64,000 nt of DNA, taken from assembly GCF_014212135.1 (NCBI RefSeq), contig NZ_JACJVQ010000025.1:19251-83250 (forward strand). Reading direction: 5' to 3'. The notes beneath the pieces were generated by a model. The model made no database searches. It was not told the DNA's origin and saw nothing but the letters and a program-made list of their open reading frames with translations. This document shows, piece by piece, positions 1 to 9,218 of the stretch (position 1 is its first letter; the number at the start of each line of letters is the position of its first letter). This DNA comes from Cohnella thailandensis. Its GTDB lineage: Bacteria > Bacillota > Bacilli > Paenibacillales > Paenibacillaceae. A program made the translations under genes and the position numbers.

Positions 1-1198
1 CCGGCCTCACGTCCTCCAGCGTGTCGGGACGAACGATGCGGGCCTCCGTGTCCGGAATCGGGATTCCGATCGAGCCGTTCTTGCGCCGTTCCCAGATGTT
101 GTTCACGTGGGTGACCGGCGACGCTTCCGTCAAGCCATAGCCTTCGATCAGCTTGCCCCCGGTCAAAGCTTCGAACTTCTCCTGCACCTGGAGAGGCAGA
201 GGAGCGGCTCCGCTGATGCAGATCCGGATGGAGGAGAGCCAGTGTTGCTTGCCCTCCGCATGGTTGATAATCGCGATATACATCGTAGGCGCTCCCGGGA
301 AGATGCTCGGCTTCTTCTTCCGGATCGTGCTCAGCACCTGCTTGATCTCGAAGCGCGGAACCAGGATGAGCGTCCCCGCCGTATAGATCCCCAGATGCAG
401 CAAGGTGGTCAGCCCGAACACGTGAAAAAAAGGAAGGGCGCACATGTACCGCTCCATGCCCTCCTGAGCCTTGTAAAACCAGAGTCGGCTCTGGATCGTG
501 TTGGCGACGAGATTGCGATGGGTCAGCATGACACCCTTGGCGAGCCCCGTCGTGCCGCCCGTGTATTGGAGCAGGGCGAGATCCGCCGCGGGATCGATCC
601 GGGGTTCGATGGGCGCCTCCAAAGCCCCGTCGAGAAGCCTGCGGAAGCTTAGGATCCGATCGTCGTAGGCAATCCGAAGGGAAGTCCCCTCCTTCTTCTG
701 TTTGATGCGGAACAGAACGTTGAGCGGAAAAGGAAGATAATCGCGGATGGAGGTGACGATGATTCGGTTAAGCGGCACGTCTTCGGAGACCTGCTCCACT
801 CTCTTCAGCAGCTGGTCGAGAGTGACGATGACGGCGGCGCCCGAATCTCTCAGCTGGTGCTCAAGCTCGCGCTTCGAGTACATCGGGTTCGTCATGACGA
901 CGATCGCTCCGGTCATGAGCGTTCCGTAGTAGGCGATAACCATCTGCGGGCAATTCGGCAGCATGAGCGCGACCCGGTCGCGTTTGGCCACGCCGAGCCC
1001 GAGGAGCGCGTTGGCGAAGCGCCGGGCGGCGGCGAGCACCGCCCGGTAGGTCATGCGCTTGCCCATGAAGTCGAGCGCGATCGTCTTCGGATAGCGCTCG
1101 GCGGCATCGATCAGGAACCGGGTGATCGGAATATTCGGGTAATCGAAGCTGGACGGAACCTCTGCAGGATATTGGGACAACCAAGCCTTGTTCGACAT
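1..1198 (-). CDS. lcfA: Long-chain fatty-acid--CoA ligase, C-terminus cut off by the window edge
   Basis: About 399 N-terminal codons of an AMP-forming acyl-CoA synthetase are visible. It activates free fatty acids to acyl-CoA with ATP and CoA, feeding the beta-oxidation genes just upstream. The adenylate-forming P-loop YTGGTTGLAKGVMLTH is present, as is the later GYGLTEASP motif, both diagnostic of the family; members are usually 510-570 residues, so roughly a quarter lies off the left edge. The start MSNKAWLSQYPAEV is preceded by an AGAGAGG-type ribosome site. It is the last visible gene of the leftward fadF-fadN-fadA-fadE series, 59 bp after fadE, and is likely co-transcribed and FadR-controlled. 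Exact chain-length preference cannot be read. Confidence 0.93.
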   Translation of the reverse strand, partial: MSNKAWLSQYPAEVPSSFDYPNIPITRFLIDAAERYPKTIALDFMGKRMTYRAVLAAARRFANALLGLGVAKRDRVALMLPNCPQMVIAYYGTLMTGAIVVMTNPMYSKRELEHQLRDSGAAVIVTLDQLLKRVEQVSEDVPLNRIIVTSIRDYLPFPLNVLFRIKQKKEGTSLRIAYDDRILSFRRLLDGALEAPIEPRIDPAADLALLQYTGGTTGLAKGVMLTHRNLVANTIQSRLWFYKAQEGMERYMCALPFFHVFGLTTLLHLGIYTAGTLILVPRFEIKQVLSTIRKKKPSIFPGAPTMYIAIINHAEGKQHWLSSIRICISGAAPLPLQVQEKFEALTGGKLIEGYGLTEASPVTHVNNIWERRKNGSIGIPIPDTEARIVRPDTLEDVRP

Positions 1199-1257
1199 TG
1201 CCTACACCTCTCTTGCGTGAAGTGGTGATGGCGAATCGCTTGCGGACCCTGCTTTTT

Positions 1258-3051
1258 CTAAACGATATATTTCTCTCCGGCGATAATCGGGGCGGCGATT
1301 CCCCGTTTCAGCTTCGTCAGGTTGACCGGCGCGACGCGAGTCAGCTTCTTCAGGACGGACAGCTGCGTGCGCAGGACATCCCCTTCCGCCAGGCTGGCCA
1401 GCGCCTCCTTCGCCCAGCCTTCGACGAGGGCGAACTGCTCGTGGACGAACGCGGTCGTCATCGCGACCGCCCGGCTCGCCTTCTCTTCGCCGGCGGAGGA
1501 GAGCAGCTTGCGGGCGCGGAGCAGGGCGCTCTCCATCGCGTAGACGGAGATCATCATGTCCGCGAGCCCCGCCAGCAGCTCCTGCTCCTGCTCGAGCTTC
1601 GTCTGGTAGCGCTGCACGGCTCCCGCGCCGACCATCAGGAAGATCTTCTTCGCCATGGACAGCAGATGCTCCTCCTGTTCCAGCGTGTCTTCGAACGAAC
1701 GCGCCGGCATCGGCTCCATCAGCTCCGCCTGCAGCGCCGTCGCTTTCTCCAGGAGCGGCAGCTCGCCCTTCAACCCGCGCTTGATGAGCGTGCCCGGGAT
1801 GAGCAGCCGGTTGATCTCGTTCGTCCCTTCGAAAATCCGGTTGATCCGGGAATCCCGATAAATCCGTTCGACGGCGTATTCCTGGATATAGCCGTAGCCG
1901 CCATGGATCTGGACCCCCTCGTCGGCGACGAAGTCGAGCGCCTCCGAGCCGAACACCTTGTTGATGGAGCATTCGATCTGATACTCGGCGATCGCCTTGG
2001 CCGAGGCCAGCCCGCTGCCCTCCCCGCCCGGATTCAGCCCGGCGAGCCCTTCGTCGAACAAGCCGGCCGTGCGGTAAACCATGCTCTCCAGCGCATAGGT
2101 CCGGATGGCCATGTCGGCCAGCTTCTTGCCGATCAGCGGGAACGAGGAGATCGGACGGCCGAACTGCTGGCGCTCGTTCGCGTACCTCGCGGACAGCGCG
2201 ATCGTCTCCTTGCACGCGCCGAGCGTGCCGGCCGCCAGCTTGAAGCGTCCGATGTTCAGGATGTTGAAGGCGATCAGGTGGCCCCGGCCGACCTCCCACA
2301 GCAGGTTCTCCGCCGGCACCTTGACGTCTTCAAGGATGAGAGGGCACGTCGAGGACCCCTTGATGCCCATCTTCTTCTCTTCGGGGCCGACGCTGACTCC
2401 GGGCATGCCGCGCTCGACGATGAAGGTGCTGAACTGCTCCCCGTTCACCTTCGCGTAGACGATGAAGACGTCCGCGAAGCCCGCGTTCGTGATGAACTGC
2501 TTCGAGCCGTTCAGCACGTAATGACGGCCGTCCCCGGACGGCATCGCCGTCGTCTTCGCCCCCTGCGCGTCCGAGCCGGACGAAGGCTCCGTCAAGCAAT
2601 ACGCCGCCAGCTTCCGGCCGTTCGCGAGATCCGGCAAATACTTCCGCTTCTGCTCCGGCGTGCCGAAGTAGACGATCGGCAGCGTGCCGATGCCGACGTG
2701 GGCGCCGACCGACAGCGCGAAGGAGGACGCCTTCGCCAGCCGTTCGTTGATCAAGGTCGAGCTCACCTTGTCGAGCCCGAGCCCGCCGTATACCTCGGGC
2801 ACGTCCGCGCCGAGAAGCCCGAGCTCCCCGGCCGCGCGCAGCTTCCGGACCGTCAGCTCGTAGCTCAGCTTCTCGATCGCCTCGTCATGGGGCGCGATCT
2901 CCTTCTCGACGAAGTCCTCCGTCGTCTCCGCTATCATCCTCTGCTCTTCGGTGAAATCCTCCGGGGTGACGATCCGGGAGAAGTCCGGACCGCCTGCCCC
3001 TTCCAGGATAAAGCTTCCCCCGGGAACCTTGCCTTGCGTCGCTTGACTCAT
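1258..3051 (-). CDS. fadE: Acyl-CoA dehydrogenase FadE
   Basis: A 597-residue FAD-dependent acyl-CoA dehydrogenase that makes the first oxidation of beta-oxidation and passes electrons to the EtfAB flavoprotein encoded at 9.8-11.6 kb. Both family signatures are present: CLTEPSSGSDAQG in the middle domain, and a C-terminal segment with QIHGGYGYIQEYAVERIYRD followed by IFEGTNEI. The length matches Bacillus FadE (about 594), longer than the 380-residue short-chain enzymes because of an extra C-terminal helical domain. The start MSQATQGKVPGG follows GGAGAGAGCGGCG. It lies 69 bp downstream of fadA in the same orientation. The order fadN-fadA-fadE is the same as in Bacillus subtilis. Confidence 0.95.
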   Translation of the reverse strand: MSQATQGKVPGGSFILEGAGGPDFSRIVTPEDFTEEQRMIAETTEDFVEKEIAPHDEAIEKLSYELTVRKLRAAGELGLLGADVPEVYGGLGLDKVSSTLINERLAKASSFALSVGAHVGIGTLPIVYFGTPEQKRKYLPDLANGRKLAAYCLTEPSSGSDAQGAKTTAMPSGDGRHYVLNGSKQFITNAGFADVFIVYAKVNGEQFSTFIVERGMPGVSVGPEEKKMGIKGSSTCPLILEDVKVPAENLLWEVGRGHLIAFNILNIGRFKLAAGTLGACKETIALSARYANERQQFGRPISSFPLIGKKLADMAIRTYALESMVYRTAGLFDEGLAGLNPGGEGSGLASAKAIAEYQIECSINKVFGSEALDFVADEGVQIHGGYGYIQEYAVERIYRDSRINRIFEGTNEINRLLIPGTLIKRGLKGELPLLEKATALQAELMEPMPARSFEDTLEQEEHLLSMAKKIFLMVGAGAVQRYQTKLEQEQELLAGLADMMISVYAMESALLRARKLLSSAGEEKASRAVAMTTAFVHEQFALVEGWAKEALASLAEGDVLRTQLSVLKKLTRVAPVNLTKLKRGIAAPIIAGEKYIV

Positions 3052-3120
3052 CGCCGCTCTCTCCTTATCAATATATTCGGATGAGGCCGTCTTTTTCCGA
3101 TGTTAATGCCTTGGCTTCCG

Positions 3121-4305
3121 TCAATCCGCGTGAACCTCGAATACCCCCGCGGCTCCCATTCCGCCGCCGATGCACATCGATACGACGCCGATGCCGCCGC
3201 CTCTCCTTCTCAGCTCGTGGATCAGGGTGGCCGAGATTTTGGTCCCGCTGCATCCGAGCGGATGCCCGAGCGCGATCGCTCCTCCGTTGACGTTGACCTT
3301 CTCCTCGTCCAGCCCCAGCTCGCGGATGATCGCGATGCATTGGGAGGCGAACGCTTCGTTGAGCTCGATCAGCTTCACGTCTTCGAGGCCGATGCCAGCC
3401 ATGCGGAGCGCTTTCGGGATGGCCTTGATCGGGCCTATGCCCATGATCTCCGGCTCCACGCCGGCCAGCGCGAACGAACGGAACGTCGCGAGCGGCTTCA
3501 GGCCGAGCGCCTCCGCCCGCTCGCGGCTCATGACGACCGCGGCGGCCGCCCCGTCGCTCATCTGCGAGGAATTGCCCGCCGTGACGGAGCCGCCCGCCTT
3601 GAACGAAGGCTTCAGCTTCGCCAGCGCCTCCAGCGACGTGTCGGCCCTAACGCCTTCGTCGCGGTCGAAGACGAATCTCCGCGTCACGAACCCGCCTTGG
3701 CCGTTCTCTTCCGTCCACCGCGCCTCGACGGGGATGATCTCCTCGCGGAAGCGGCCTTCCGCGACCGCCCGGGCCGCCTTCTCGTGCGAGCGCAGCGCGA
3801 AGCGGTCCTGTTCCTCGCGCGAAACGCCGTATCGCGACGCCACGTTCTCCGCCGTATGCCCCATGCCGATGTACACCTCCGGCATCGTCTCCACGATGGC
3901 CGGGTTCGGCGACATCTTGAAGCCGGCCATCGGCACGTGGCTCATGCTTTCGACGCCTCCGGCGACGATCGCGTCCGCGTGTCCGAGCATGACGCGCTCC
4001 GCGGCGAAAGCGATGGACTGCAGGCCGGACGCGCAGAAGCGATTGATCGTCAATGCCGGAACGGTGTTCGGGAATCCGGCATACAGCGACATGATCCGGG
4101 CGAAATTCAGCCCTTGCTCTCCCTCCGGCATAGCGCAGCCGATGATGACGTCGTCCACGTCCTCCTTGCGCAGGCCGGGCATCCTCTCCATGACGCCCTC
4201 CAGCGCCGCCTTGCCCAAGTCGTCCGCCCGGGTCTGGGCCAGGCTGCCCTTCTTCGCCTTGCCGACCGGCGTGCGGCCGATCGCAACGATTACGGCTTCT
4301 CTCAT
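3121..4305 (-). CDS. fadA: Acetyl-CoA C-acyltransferase (3-ketoacyl-CoA thiolase) FadA
   Basis: A 394-residue thiolase that cleaves 3-ketoacyl-CoA to acetyl-CoA and a shortened acyl-CoA. The nucleophilic cysteine sits in NRFCASGLQS, the GGAIALGHPLGCSG block carries the catalytic histidine, and the C-terminal CIGGGMG carries the second catalytic cysteine. The open frame runs 254 codons further upstream without a stop, but that part is the antisense shadow of fadN. The real start MREAVIVAIGRTPVG is set by the conserved thiolase N-terminus and an AGGAGGAACCGGAAC ribosome site directly before it. It is 26 bp from the end of fadN, so translation is probably coupled within one operon. Confidence 0.96.
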   Translation of the reverse strand: MREAVIVAIGRTPVGKAKKGSLAQTRADDLGKAALEGVMERMPGLRKEDVDDVIIGCAMPEGEQGLNFARIMSLYAGFPNTVPALTINRFCASGLQSIAFAAERVMLGHADAIVAGGVESMSHVPMAGFKMSPNPAIVETMPEVYIGMGHTAENVASRYGVSREEQDRFALRSHEKAARAVAEGRFREEIIPVEARWTEENGQGGFVTRRFVFDRDEGVRADTSLEALAKLKPSFKAGGSVTAGNSSQMSDGAAAAVVMSRERAEALGLKPLATFRSFALAGVEPEIMGIGPIKAIPKALRMAGIGLEDVKLIELNEAFASQCIAIIRELGLDEEKVNVNGGAIALGHPLGCSGTKISATLIHELRRRGGGIGVVSMCIGGGMGAAGVFEVHAD

Positions 4306-4331
4306 GTTCCGGTTCCTCCTCTCCCGCAAAA

Positions 4332-6737
4332 TTAGTTGCGAAGCGCCTTGCCCTTCGTCAGCATGTGCTGCATGCGCTGCTGCGTCAGCGGCTCCCCGCA
4401 CAGGCTCAGGAAAGCCTCCCGCTCCAGATCGAGCATGTATTGCTCGCTCACGAGCGTTCCCGCCGGCAGATCTCCTCCCGCGAGCACGTGCGCCAGCTTC
4501 TTCGCGATCTTCAGATCGTGATCGCTGATATAGCCGCTCTCGCGCATCCCGATCGCCCCGAGCGTCAGCACCGCCTTGCCCTCCGCCCCGGCGACCGCCA
4601 GCTTCCGCTCCGGCACGGGCTCGTAGCCGCCCTGGACCATCCTCAGCACCGCCTGCTTGGCCTCGTAGATCCGATGATCCGGATTCGCGGCCACGCGGTC
4701 CGTCTCCCTCAAATAGCCTAGCTTCTTGGCATCGTGACCGCTCGTCGACACCTTCGCCATCCCGATCGTCTCGAACGAGCGGATGACGTAAGGTTGAACG
4801 TCCGAGCCCGGCAGCGAAGCGGCGGACTCGCTGGCGCGCAGCGCGAACTCCTTGCAGCCGCCTCCCGCCGGGATCAAGCCGACCCCGACCTCGACGAGGC
4901 CGTAATACGTCTCCGGCGAGGCGACGACCAGGTCGGCGGGCAGGCATGCCTCCACTCCTCCGCCGAGCGTCATCCGATGCGGGGCGGCGACGACCGGCTT
5001 CTCCAGCCGCTTCAGCTTCAGCATCGCGTTCTGGAATTGCCGGATGATGCCGTCGATCTCCTCCCATTCCTGCTCCTGCGCTTCCATCAGCAGCAGCATC
5101 AGGTTCGCCCCGACGCAGAAGTTTCTCCCCTCGTTCGCGATGACGAGCCCTTCGTAGTTCCGCCTCACCTCATCCACGCTCTGCGAGATCATGGTCAGAA
5201 TATCCGCCCCGATCGCGTTGTTCGGCGAGTGGAACTCGAGGCAGGCGACGCCGTCTCCCAGATCGATCAGGCTCGCTCCTCCGTTGCCCTTGATCGTCCG
5301 CCCCTGCTCCTTTAAGCCCTTCAGCGAGACGATCTCGGCTCGCTGCTCTTCCTTGCGCCAGCGTCCCTCGTGCGCGTAGCTGCGAACGCCTTGCTCCTGC
5401 GAGTAGAAGGACGTATGCCCTTCCGCGATCCAAGCGGCGACCCATTCGGGAAGCGACTCCCCTTCGGCGGCCATCCTCTTCGCGGACGGAACGAGACCGA
5501 TCGCGTCCCACGTCTCGAACGGGCCGAGCTCCCAGTTGAACCCCCACCTCATCGCCTTGTCGATCTCCTCGATCGAATCGGCGATCTCGTAGGCCTTCGA
5601 CGCGGAATACAGCAGCGTCCGCTTCAGCACGTTCCACGCCAGCTCGGAGTAGCGATCGCCTCCGCCGAGCAGCGCCTGTATCTTCGCTCTCGTCCCCTTG
5701 GCCTGCTTCGACGCCTCGAGCGAGCCGGCGGACGGCTTGCGCTGCGGCCGATACTCCATCGTCGCCGGGTCCAGGGCCAGGATCTCGTTCTTGCCATCCG
5801 CTCCTTTCCTCTTACAATAGAAGCCCGCCCCCGACTTCTCCCCGAGCCTTCCGCCCTTCACCAGCTCGCGGACGGCCTCGGGCGTCTCGAACAGCGCCTG
5901 CTCCGCCGGGTCCGCGACGTTGTTCCTTACGTTGTCCACGACATGCTCGAACGTGTCGAGGCCGACCAGGTCGAGCGTGCGCATCGAGGCGCTCTTCGGC
6001 CGTCCCATCGCCGGGCCCGTCGCCGCGTCGATCTCCTCGACCGTATACCCTTTCTCCGCCATCTCCCGCAGAACGGCAAGCATGCCGTACGTGCCTATCC
6101 GGTTCGCGATGAAGTTCGGGGTGTCCTTCGCCAGCACGACCCCTTTGCCCAGCTTCGTCTCGCAGAACGCCTTCATACGCTTAACAAGCTCGGGATCCGT
6201 GTCGTGTCCCGGAATGATCTCGATCAGCTTCATGTAGCGGGGAGGGTTAAAAAAGTGCGTGCCCATGAAGTGGCCGCGGAACCCTTCGCTTCTCTCCTTC
6301 GCCATCTCGTTGATCGAAATGCCCGACGTGTTCGAGCTGACGACGATGCCCGGCCGCCAGTATGGCTCGATACGGCCGAACAGCTGCCGCTTCGCCTCGA
6401 GCTTCTCGACGATCACCTCGATCACCCAGTCCGCCTCGGCGATTCTCGGTAGATCGTCCTCGAGGTTGCCCGGCGTAATCCGCTGGGCGAACTCTTCCGC
6501 GTAGAGCGGCGCGGGGTTCGTTTTCTTCATCTTGGCGATGGCCGCGTTCGCCAAGCGGTTCCTCACCGAGGGATGCTCCAGCGTCAGCCCGAGCTTCGCC
6601 TCCTCTTCCGTAAGCTGAGCAGGCGCGACGTCCAGCAGCAGGCATGGGATGCCCGAGTTGGCCAGATGGGCCGCGATTCCGGACCCCATAACGCCGGAGC
6701 CGATCACCGCCGCGCGTCGAATCGTTGGTTGCGTCAT
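4332..6737 (-). CDS. fadN: 3-hydroxyacyl-CoA dehydrogenase / enoyl-CoA hydratase FadN
   Basis: An 801-residue bifunctional enzyme for the hydration and second oxidation of beta-oxidation. The N-terminus is a Rossmann NAD-binding fold (AAVIGSGVMGSGIAAHLANSG), followed by the 3-hydroxyacyl-CoA dehydrogenase C-terminal domains (HFFNPPRYMKLIEI, TPNFIANRIGTYG). The last third is a crotonase-like fold (GRNFCVGANLMLLL, APHRMTLGGGVE). B. subtilis FadN is similar in length (789) and has the same domain order, the reverse of enterobacterial FadB. Its start overlaps the end of fadF by 4 bp, which indicates translational coupling. It works with FadA (next gene) on the same substrate. Confidence 0.95.
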   Translation of the reverse strand: MTQPTIRRAAVIGSGVMGSGIAAHLANSGIPCLLLDVAPAQLTEEEAKLGLTLEHPSVRNRLANAAIAKMKKTNPAPLYAEEFAQRITPGNLEDDLPRIAEADWVIEVIVEKLEAKRQLFGRIEPYWRPGIVVSSNTSGISINEMAKERSEGFRGHFMGTHFFNPPRYMKLIEIIPGHDTDPELVKRMKAFCETKLGKGVVLAKDTPNFIANRIGTYGMLAVLREMAEKGYTVEEIDAATGPAMGRPKSASMRTLDLVGLDTFEHVVDNVRNNVADPAEQALFETPEAVRELVKGGRLGEKSGAGFYCKRKGADGKNEILALDPATMEYRPQRKPSAGSLEASKQAKGTRAKIQALLGGGDRYSELAWNVLKRTLLYSASKAYEIADSIEEIDKAMRWGFNWELGPFETWDAIGLVPSAKRMAAEGESLPEWVAAWIAEGHTSFYSQEQGVRSYAHEGRWRKEEQRAEIVSLKGLKEQGRTIKGNGGASLIDLGDGVACLEFHSPNNAIGADILTMISQSVDEVRRNYEGLVIANEGRNFCVGANLMLLLMEAQEQEWEEIDGIIRQFQNAMLKLKRLEKPVVAAPHRMTLGGGVEACLPADLVVASPETYYGLVEVGVGLIPAGGGCKEFALRASESAASLPGSDVQPYVIRSFETIGMAKVSTSGHDAKKLGYLRETDRVAANPDHRIYEAKQAVLRMVQGGYEPVPERKLAVAGAEGKAVLTLGAIGMRESGYISDHDLKIAKKLAHVLAGGDLPAGTLVSEQYMLDLEREAFLSLCGEPLTQQRMQHMLTKGKALRN

Positions 6738-8953
6738 ATGGAGCGAACCTCCTCGTCAGATGGTTGAGCTGCCCCTAGCCGGCTTCCGAAAACGGACAGC
6801 TCCAGCAATTCCGCCACATCCAGCGTCTTCACCCGATCTTGGACCTCCTTCATTCGCGTTCCGTCTTCCATCATCGCGAGACAGTACGGGCAGCCGCTGC
6901 TGATGACCGTCGGCGACGTCTCCAGCGCCTGCTCCGTCCGGGCGAGGTTAACGCGCTTGCCGCCCGTCTCCTCCATCCACATCCGTCCGCCTCCCGCCCC
7001 GCAGCACATCCCGTTCTCGCGGTTTCTCGCCATCTCCGCGAGCCTTACCCCCGGAATCGCTCCCAGCACGTTCCGGGGAGCCTCGTACTCGCCGTTATAG
7101 CGTCCTAGGTAGCAGGAGTCGTGATAGACGACCCGCTCCTTCAGAACGTGCAGAGGACGCAAACGCCCTTCCTTCAACAGCCTGTCGAGCAACTGCGTGT
7201 GATGAAGCACCTCCACTCCCTCCAGCCCGAAGTCCGGATATTCGTTCTTCAGCGCGTTGAACGTGTGCGGGCAGGCGGTCACGATCTTCTTGACGCCGTG
7301 CCGCCGGAATAGCTCGACGTTCTCCGCCGCCAGCTGCTGGAACAGCAGCTCGTTGCCCATCCTCCTCGCCGTGTCCCCGGAGCTCTTCTCCTCGTTGCCG
7401 AGGATCGCGAAGCGAACTCCGGCTTCAGCCAGCAGCCGGACGAAGGCGCGGGAGACGCGCCGGCTGCGCGGATCGTAGGACCCCATCGACCCGACGAAGA
7501 ACAAGTACTCGAAGTCGGGAAGCTCCCGCACGGTCGGAACGCGCAGCCCTTCGACCTCGCCGGTCCACTCCGCGCGGTTACCGCGGCTGAGCCCCCACGG
7601 GTTGCCCTGCCGCTCTATGTTCTGGAGCGCCCGCTGCCCTTCCTGCGGCAGGCTTCCCTGCATCAGGACGAGATGGCGCCGCAGGTCGACGATCTTATCC
7701 ACGTGCTCGTTGCCGACCGGGCATTGGTCCTCGCAGTTGCGGCACGTCGTGCACGCCCAGATCTCGTCTTCCGTCATGACGTCGCCGATGAGCTCCAGCT
7801 CCGCTGCGGATCGCCCGGCCTCTACGGCCCACGTCGACTTCTGCCAGGCCAGCGTCGGCCGGATGTCCGTCGCGCTCCCTTCCTCCCCGCGCCAATCGAC
7901 TTCGGATGAGGAGGAAGCATTCATCGCATGAGCTCGCGCGCCCTGCCGTCCCCCCGTTCCGCCTGCCGTCCCTCCGAACGCGAATTCGGGCACCCAGGGG
8001 GATTTGCCGCTGATGACCGCCCCTTTTTCCTGAAGATGGTCCCTGAGCTTGGTAATGAGGTGCATCGGCGACAGCGCCTTGCCCGTCCCGGAGGCGGGGC
8101 AGACGTTCGTGCAGCGGCCGCATTCGACGCAGGCGTAGAAATCGAGCATCTGCTTGCGGGTGAAGTCCTCTACCTTGCCGACCCCGAACGATTCGGCGTT
8201 CTCGTCCTCCAGATCGAGCTTGCTTAACCTTCCGACCGGCTCCCGGCGGCGAAACCACAGGTTGACCGGGGCGGACAGAATGTGAAAATGCTTCGATTGG
8301 GGAACGTACACGAGAAAAGACAGAAGCACGAGAAGATGCGCCCACCAGAAGACGTAAAACCAGGCTCGGGCGGCCGTATTCGGCATTCCCGCGAAGAGAG
8401 CAGCTACAAGCGACGACAGAGGGGCCAGCCAGGATGCTTCCGCCCCCGCCCAGAGACGTTCGAAGCCCAGGGAGAACAGGACCGTCAGCATCAGCAGCAG
8501 GATGAAGAACAGCACCGCGCTCGGCTTCCAGCCCCTCTTGAGCCTCGGGAGCTTCTCTCCGTAACGCCGGTAGGCCGCGTAGCCCATCGCCGCCAGCACG
8601 AGAAAGACGGTCAATTCCTGCAGCAGGCCGAAACATTCGTAGGCGGGGAACGGAAGATGCCCCCCGTCCGTCAGCCCTTTGACGATCAAATCCAACGCGC
8701 CGAATTGAAGCAAAATAAAGCCGTAAAACACGACAATATGCATGAGGCCGCTTCTAGGGTCTTTGAGGAGCTTTTTCTGTCCGAACAGCTGCGAGAGGAA
8801 CTCCTTGGTCCGCCCGGATCCGCCTCCGCGGAATTCGGTCGGGCGGCCGAGCCGCACGTAGAGGTAACGATGGTAGACCGCTCGATAGAACAAATAGAAG
8901 GCATAGCCGGTTATCGCCAGGAACAGCACGAGGTTCGCCAGTTGCCATGCCAT
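6734..8953 (-). CDS. fadF: Membrane Fe-S oxidoreductase FadF (heterodisulfide-reductase-like)
   Basis: A 739-residue membrane iron-sulfur protein thought to pass electrons from reduced Etf into the quinone pool. The N-terminal ~240 residues hold five to six hydrophobic helices. Two ferredoxin-type clusters follow (CVECGRCTNVCP and CTTCRNCEDQCPVG), then two cysteine-rich CCG domains (ending in CPHTFNALKNEYP and CCGAGGGRMWMEE). The family match is B. subtilis FadF (YwjF, 705 residues); the extra length is a Gly/Ser/Ala-rich insert between the first and second clusters. It is the first gene of the leftward operon, 213 bp from the FadR operator. The ribosome site GGAAAGGAAGGATCCGC precedes ATGGCATGG. 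Confidence 0.93.
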   Translation of the reverse strand: MAWQLANLVLFLAITGYAFYLFYRAVYHRYLYVRLGRPTEFRGGGSGRTKEFLSQLFGQKKLLKDPRSGLMHIVVFYGFILLQFGALDLIVKGLTDGGHLPFPAYECFGLLQELTVFLVLAAMGYAAYRRYGEKLPRLKRGWKPSAVLFFILLLMLTVLFSLGFERLWAGAEASWLAPLSSLVAALFAGMPNTAARAWFYVFWWAHLLVLLSFLVYVPQSKHFHILSAPVNLWFRRREPVGRLSKLDLEDENAESFGVGKVEDFTRKQMLDFYACVECGRCTNVCPASGTGKALSPMHLITKLRDHLQEKGAVISGKSPWVPEFAFGGTAGGTGGRQGARAHAMNASSSSEVDWRGEEGSATDIRPTLAWQKSTWAVEAGRSAAELELIGDVMTEDEIWACTTCRNCEDQCPVGNEHVDKIVDLRRHLVLMQGSLPQEGQRALQNIERQGNPWGLSRGNRAEWTGEVEGLRVPTVRELPDFEYLFFVGSMGSYDPRSRRVSRAFVRLLAEAGVRFAILGNEEKSSGDTARRMGNELLFQQLAAENVELFRRHGVKKIVTACPHTFNALKNEYPDFGLEGVEVLHHTQLLDRLLKEGRLRPLHVLKERVVYHDSCYLGRYNGEYEAPRNVLGAIPGVRLAEMARNRENGMCCGAGGGRMWMEETGGKRVNLARTEQALETSPTVISSGCPYCLAMMEDGTRMKEVQDRVKTLDVAELLELSVFGSRLGAAQPSDEEVRSI

Positions 8954-9126
8954 GCGGATCCTTCCTTTCCTTTTCCGACGTGGAAGAAGCTAAACGGCGA
9001 TGGGCGGAGCGATGGATGGAATGCGGGATGCGAATAAGCGGCGAGATTTGGAGGGGCGGCTGGGGCGTTTGGTTTGATAGCGGTTACAAATAAGCTGTCG
9101 CAACCAGTTTATGAACGATAACCCCC

Positions 9127-9155
9127 TTGACTTTCATTCGATTTTTCCCTACGAT
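9127..9155 (+). promoter_or_regulatory. Sigma-A-type promoter of fadR-etfBA
   Basis: TTGACT and TACGAT are separated by exactly 17 bp. The predicted start of transcription (about 9162) falls at the left edge of the FadR operator, so repressor binding would block initiation; this implies autoregulation of fadR. The leftward fad promoter was not resolved. Confidence 0.6.
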
Positions 9156-9165
9156 GAAGAAAAAA

Positions 9166-9183
9166 TGAATGAGTATTCATTCA
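9166..9183. promoter_or_regulatory. FadR operator
   Basis: TGAATGAGTATTCATTCA is an 18-bp dyad. It agrees with the known Bacillus FadR box (TGAATGA, spacer TANT-like, TCATTCA) at every conserved position. It sits in the divergent interval between fadF and fadR, 36 bp before fadR. By family knowledge FadR binds here without ligand and is released by long-chain acyl-CoA. Confidence 0.9.
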
Positions 9184-9218
9184 GTTTCTGATTCGAATTT
9201 TAGCACCGGGGTGCCTCG

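Noticed and set aside
1198..3084. 628-codon open frame on the plus strand opposite fadE
   Set aside because: Arg/Leu/Asp-rich translation without domains, exactly overlapping a complete acyl-CoA dehydrogenase; a GC-skew shadow.
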